Below are positions 62,953-64,000 of a stretch of DNA of 64,000 bases, piece by piece. The stretch is taken from positions 8,194-72,193 of the forward strand of contig CAYRLG010000022.1 of NCBI GenBank assembly GCA_964425195.1, given 5' to 3'. This DNA comes from Desulfamplus sp964425195 (GTDB taxonomy: Bacteria; Desulfobacterota; Desulfobacteria; Desulfobacterales; Desulfobacteraceae). Numbering within the stretch: position 1 is the first letter of the stretch; the number at the start of each line of letters is the position of its first letter. The notes below the pieces were generated by a model. It was not told where the DNA came from. It searched no databases and saw only the letters and a program-made list of their open reading frames with translations. A program made the position numbers and the translations under genes.

Positions 62953-63561
62953 GCAAATACCCCGTAAATTATTTTAAAGTTAAAACAGATAGTTATTATA
63001 AAAGGAGCTTACCAACCATAAGAATAGAGTTCCAAAAGATTTAATAAAAGACGCATTACATTATATAAAATCAATTAAGTGCAATAATAATCTATTACCT
63101 TAGATGAGACATTAAATAGTTTGGGTTTCTAAATGAATTCCAATGAATAAGTTGGATATACTGAAATGGTTTTGCAGTAGTTCATTCTAAGGGATATTTA
63201 GAACATTATCATACCTTAAGCACACAATAGTAAATATATAATTTTAAACAACATTATCGTCTGATTTTTTATTTGATTACGATTGGTTCTATTGGAAGAA
63301 TATTATATTCAAATATAGATTATGCTTAGGTATTTCAAAAGGGAGTCTTTTGCAGATTATCAACTATACAGCTTCACGGAAAGACACTTGATTGTCGAAA
63401 AATAATGTACAGTCGTTTTTTTATTATGTCAAGAAGACTTAAGCAATTATTTATGATAGATAAACTTAAAATGATATTTTTGTTAAATATTTTAATAGTA
63501 ATGGATAATCCATGTTTGCCAAAATTGTTTAGTCTCTTTAAACTTAGCTCTTAAACCTAAT
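62953..63561. other. Gene-free region upstream of rho
   Basis: About 610 bases, very A+T-rich, with stops in every frame and no ORF of note. It should carry the rho promoter and leader near its left end. I found no tRNA, no clear terminator hairpin and no obvious repeat, and cannot say what the rest does. Confidence 0.6.
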
Positions 63562-63930
63562 TTATACAACTATACTGATATTATTTTCTAAAAGCTCTGA
63601 TTTTGGATTAGAACGAACAGGCTCTGAAGAGTCCTTCTTAGCACCTTTTGCAAACCTTAAAAATACTCTGTAATTTCCAGATTCAATCTCTTTTGGAATT
63701 TTATTACCTTCAGGAATAAGAAGCACTATGACACGACTATTTCCAGGGTCTTGATATCCCCTGTCACTTCTACGCTCCTCCCCTTTTGGAGGCTTGCTCC
63801 TTCTTTTTCTTGGAGGTCTAATATTGAGCATCTTTGCCTCGATCACACTTTCATTTTCAACCCTTTGAGGTTTTGATTCTATTCTTTCAAAAGCCTCAAT
63901 TTGTGGAATTTTTCCAATTAATATATCCAT
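63562..63930 (-). CDS. Unrecognised small basic protein
   Basis: A 122-residue protein whose ATG at 63930 is preceded at good spacing by AAAGGAG; the open frame continues to 63975 without a better start. It begins MDILIGKIPQIEAFERIES, has a strongly basic Pro/Arg/Lys-rich stretch (LNIRPPRKRRSKPPKGEE) and then a segment with strands (NSRVIVLLIPEG and NYRVFLRFAKG). I do not recognise the family. Its neighbours lie beyond the window, so no context is available. Confidence 0.6.
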   Translation of the reverse strand: MDILIGKIPQIEAFERIESKPQRVENESVIEAKMLNIRPPRKRRSKPPKGEERRSDRGYQDPGNSRVIVLLIPEGNKIPKEIESGNYRVFLRFAKGAKKDSSEPVRSNPKSELLENNISIVV

Positions 63931-64000
63931 TTTTATACTCCTTTGGGCTGCCCTATAAGTCTCAATGCTAATCACACATGGTTACATTAGTCTTATCGAC

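Overview
This window is a chromosomal segment of a strongly A+T-rich Gram-negative bacterium, read here as a member of the Desulfobacterota (former Deltaproteobacteria), most likely near the Desulfobacterales. That placement is an inference. It rests on an F-type ATP synthase cluster with two b-type subunits (one with a signal-peptide-like N terminus), Kdo transferase and MsbA for LPS, a short EF-Ts, a long PurSL-type FGAM synthase, and familiar gene strings: rho-rpmE-prfA-prmC, rpsB-tsf-pyrH-frr-uppS-cdsA-dxr-rseP, and nrdR-ribD-ribE-ribBA. Almost all of the window is single-copy housekeeping genes. I saw no insertion sequence, prophage, CRISPR array or rRNA.

Layout. 0-3.2 kb: atpF'-atpF-atpH-atpA (minus strand). 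3.4-9.0 kb: the elongasome mreB-mreC-mreD-mrdA-rodA (minus). 9.2-11.4 kb: a serine hydrolase and an LD-carboxypeptidase. 11.7 kb: tRNA-Pro(GGG) with a terminator. 11.9-21.8 kb: a long minus-strand run, rpmF, acpP, rpiB, glyA, dCMP deaminase, nrdR, ribD, ribE, [DNA methyltransferase + PD-(D/E)XK-like nuclease], ribBA, asd. The two-gene restriction-modification candidate sits inside the riboflavin genes, and the fatty-acid genes usually found around acpP are absent. 21.8-25 kb: a promoter, leader peptides, rsgA and gltX (plus). 25-30.5 kb: MEMO-like protein, hypB-hypA, CCA-adding enzyme, ubiX and an aminotransferase (minus). 30.8-32.1 kb: OmpA-like lipoprotein and nitroreductase. 32.2-35 kb: THUMP methyltransferase and waaA (minus). 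35.1-41.9 kb: msbA, Trm112-like, DUF4416, yicC, remA-like, gmk, AI-2E-type membrane protein and an rlmB-like methyltransferase (plus). 42-47.8 kb: the accessory part, with a SUMF1-domain protein, a lone short flagellin, a LysM protein and a coupled redoxin / GAF-rhodanese / MauE-DoxX module. 47.9-52 kb: purSL-purQ. 52-62.9 kb: envelope, isoprenoid and translation genes through rho. The last 1 kb is mostly empty, with one small unrecognised ORF.

Points that stand out: the three-gene redox module whose rhodanese domain lacks its cysteine; the R-M candidate inside the rib genes; a rearranged rpmF/acpP junction holding a 110-bp inverted-repeat structure; a promoter plus 35-codon leader ORF in front of rsgA; and a recurring pattern in which many conserved enzymes (Dxr, PrmC, RibD, WaaA, PurL, RlmB-like and others) carry extra polar Ser/Asn/Asp/Lys-rich insertions. 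Family assignments come from motifs read by eye; no database search was possible.
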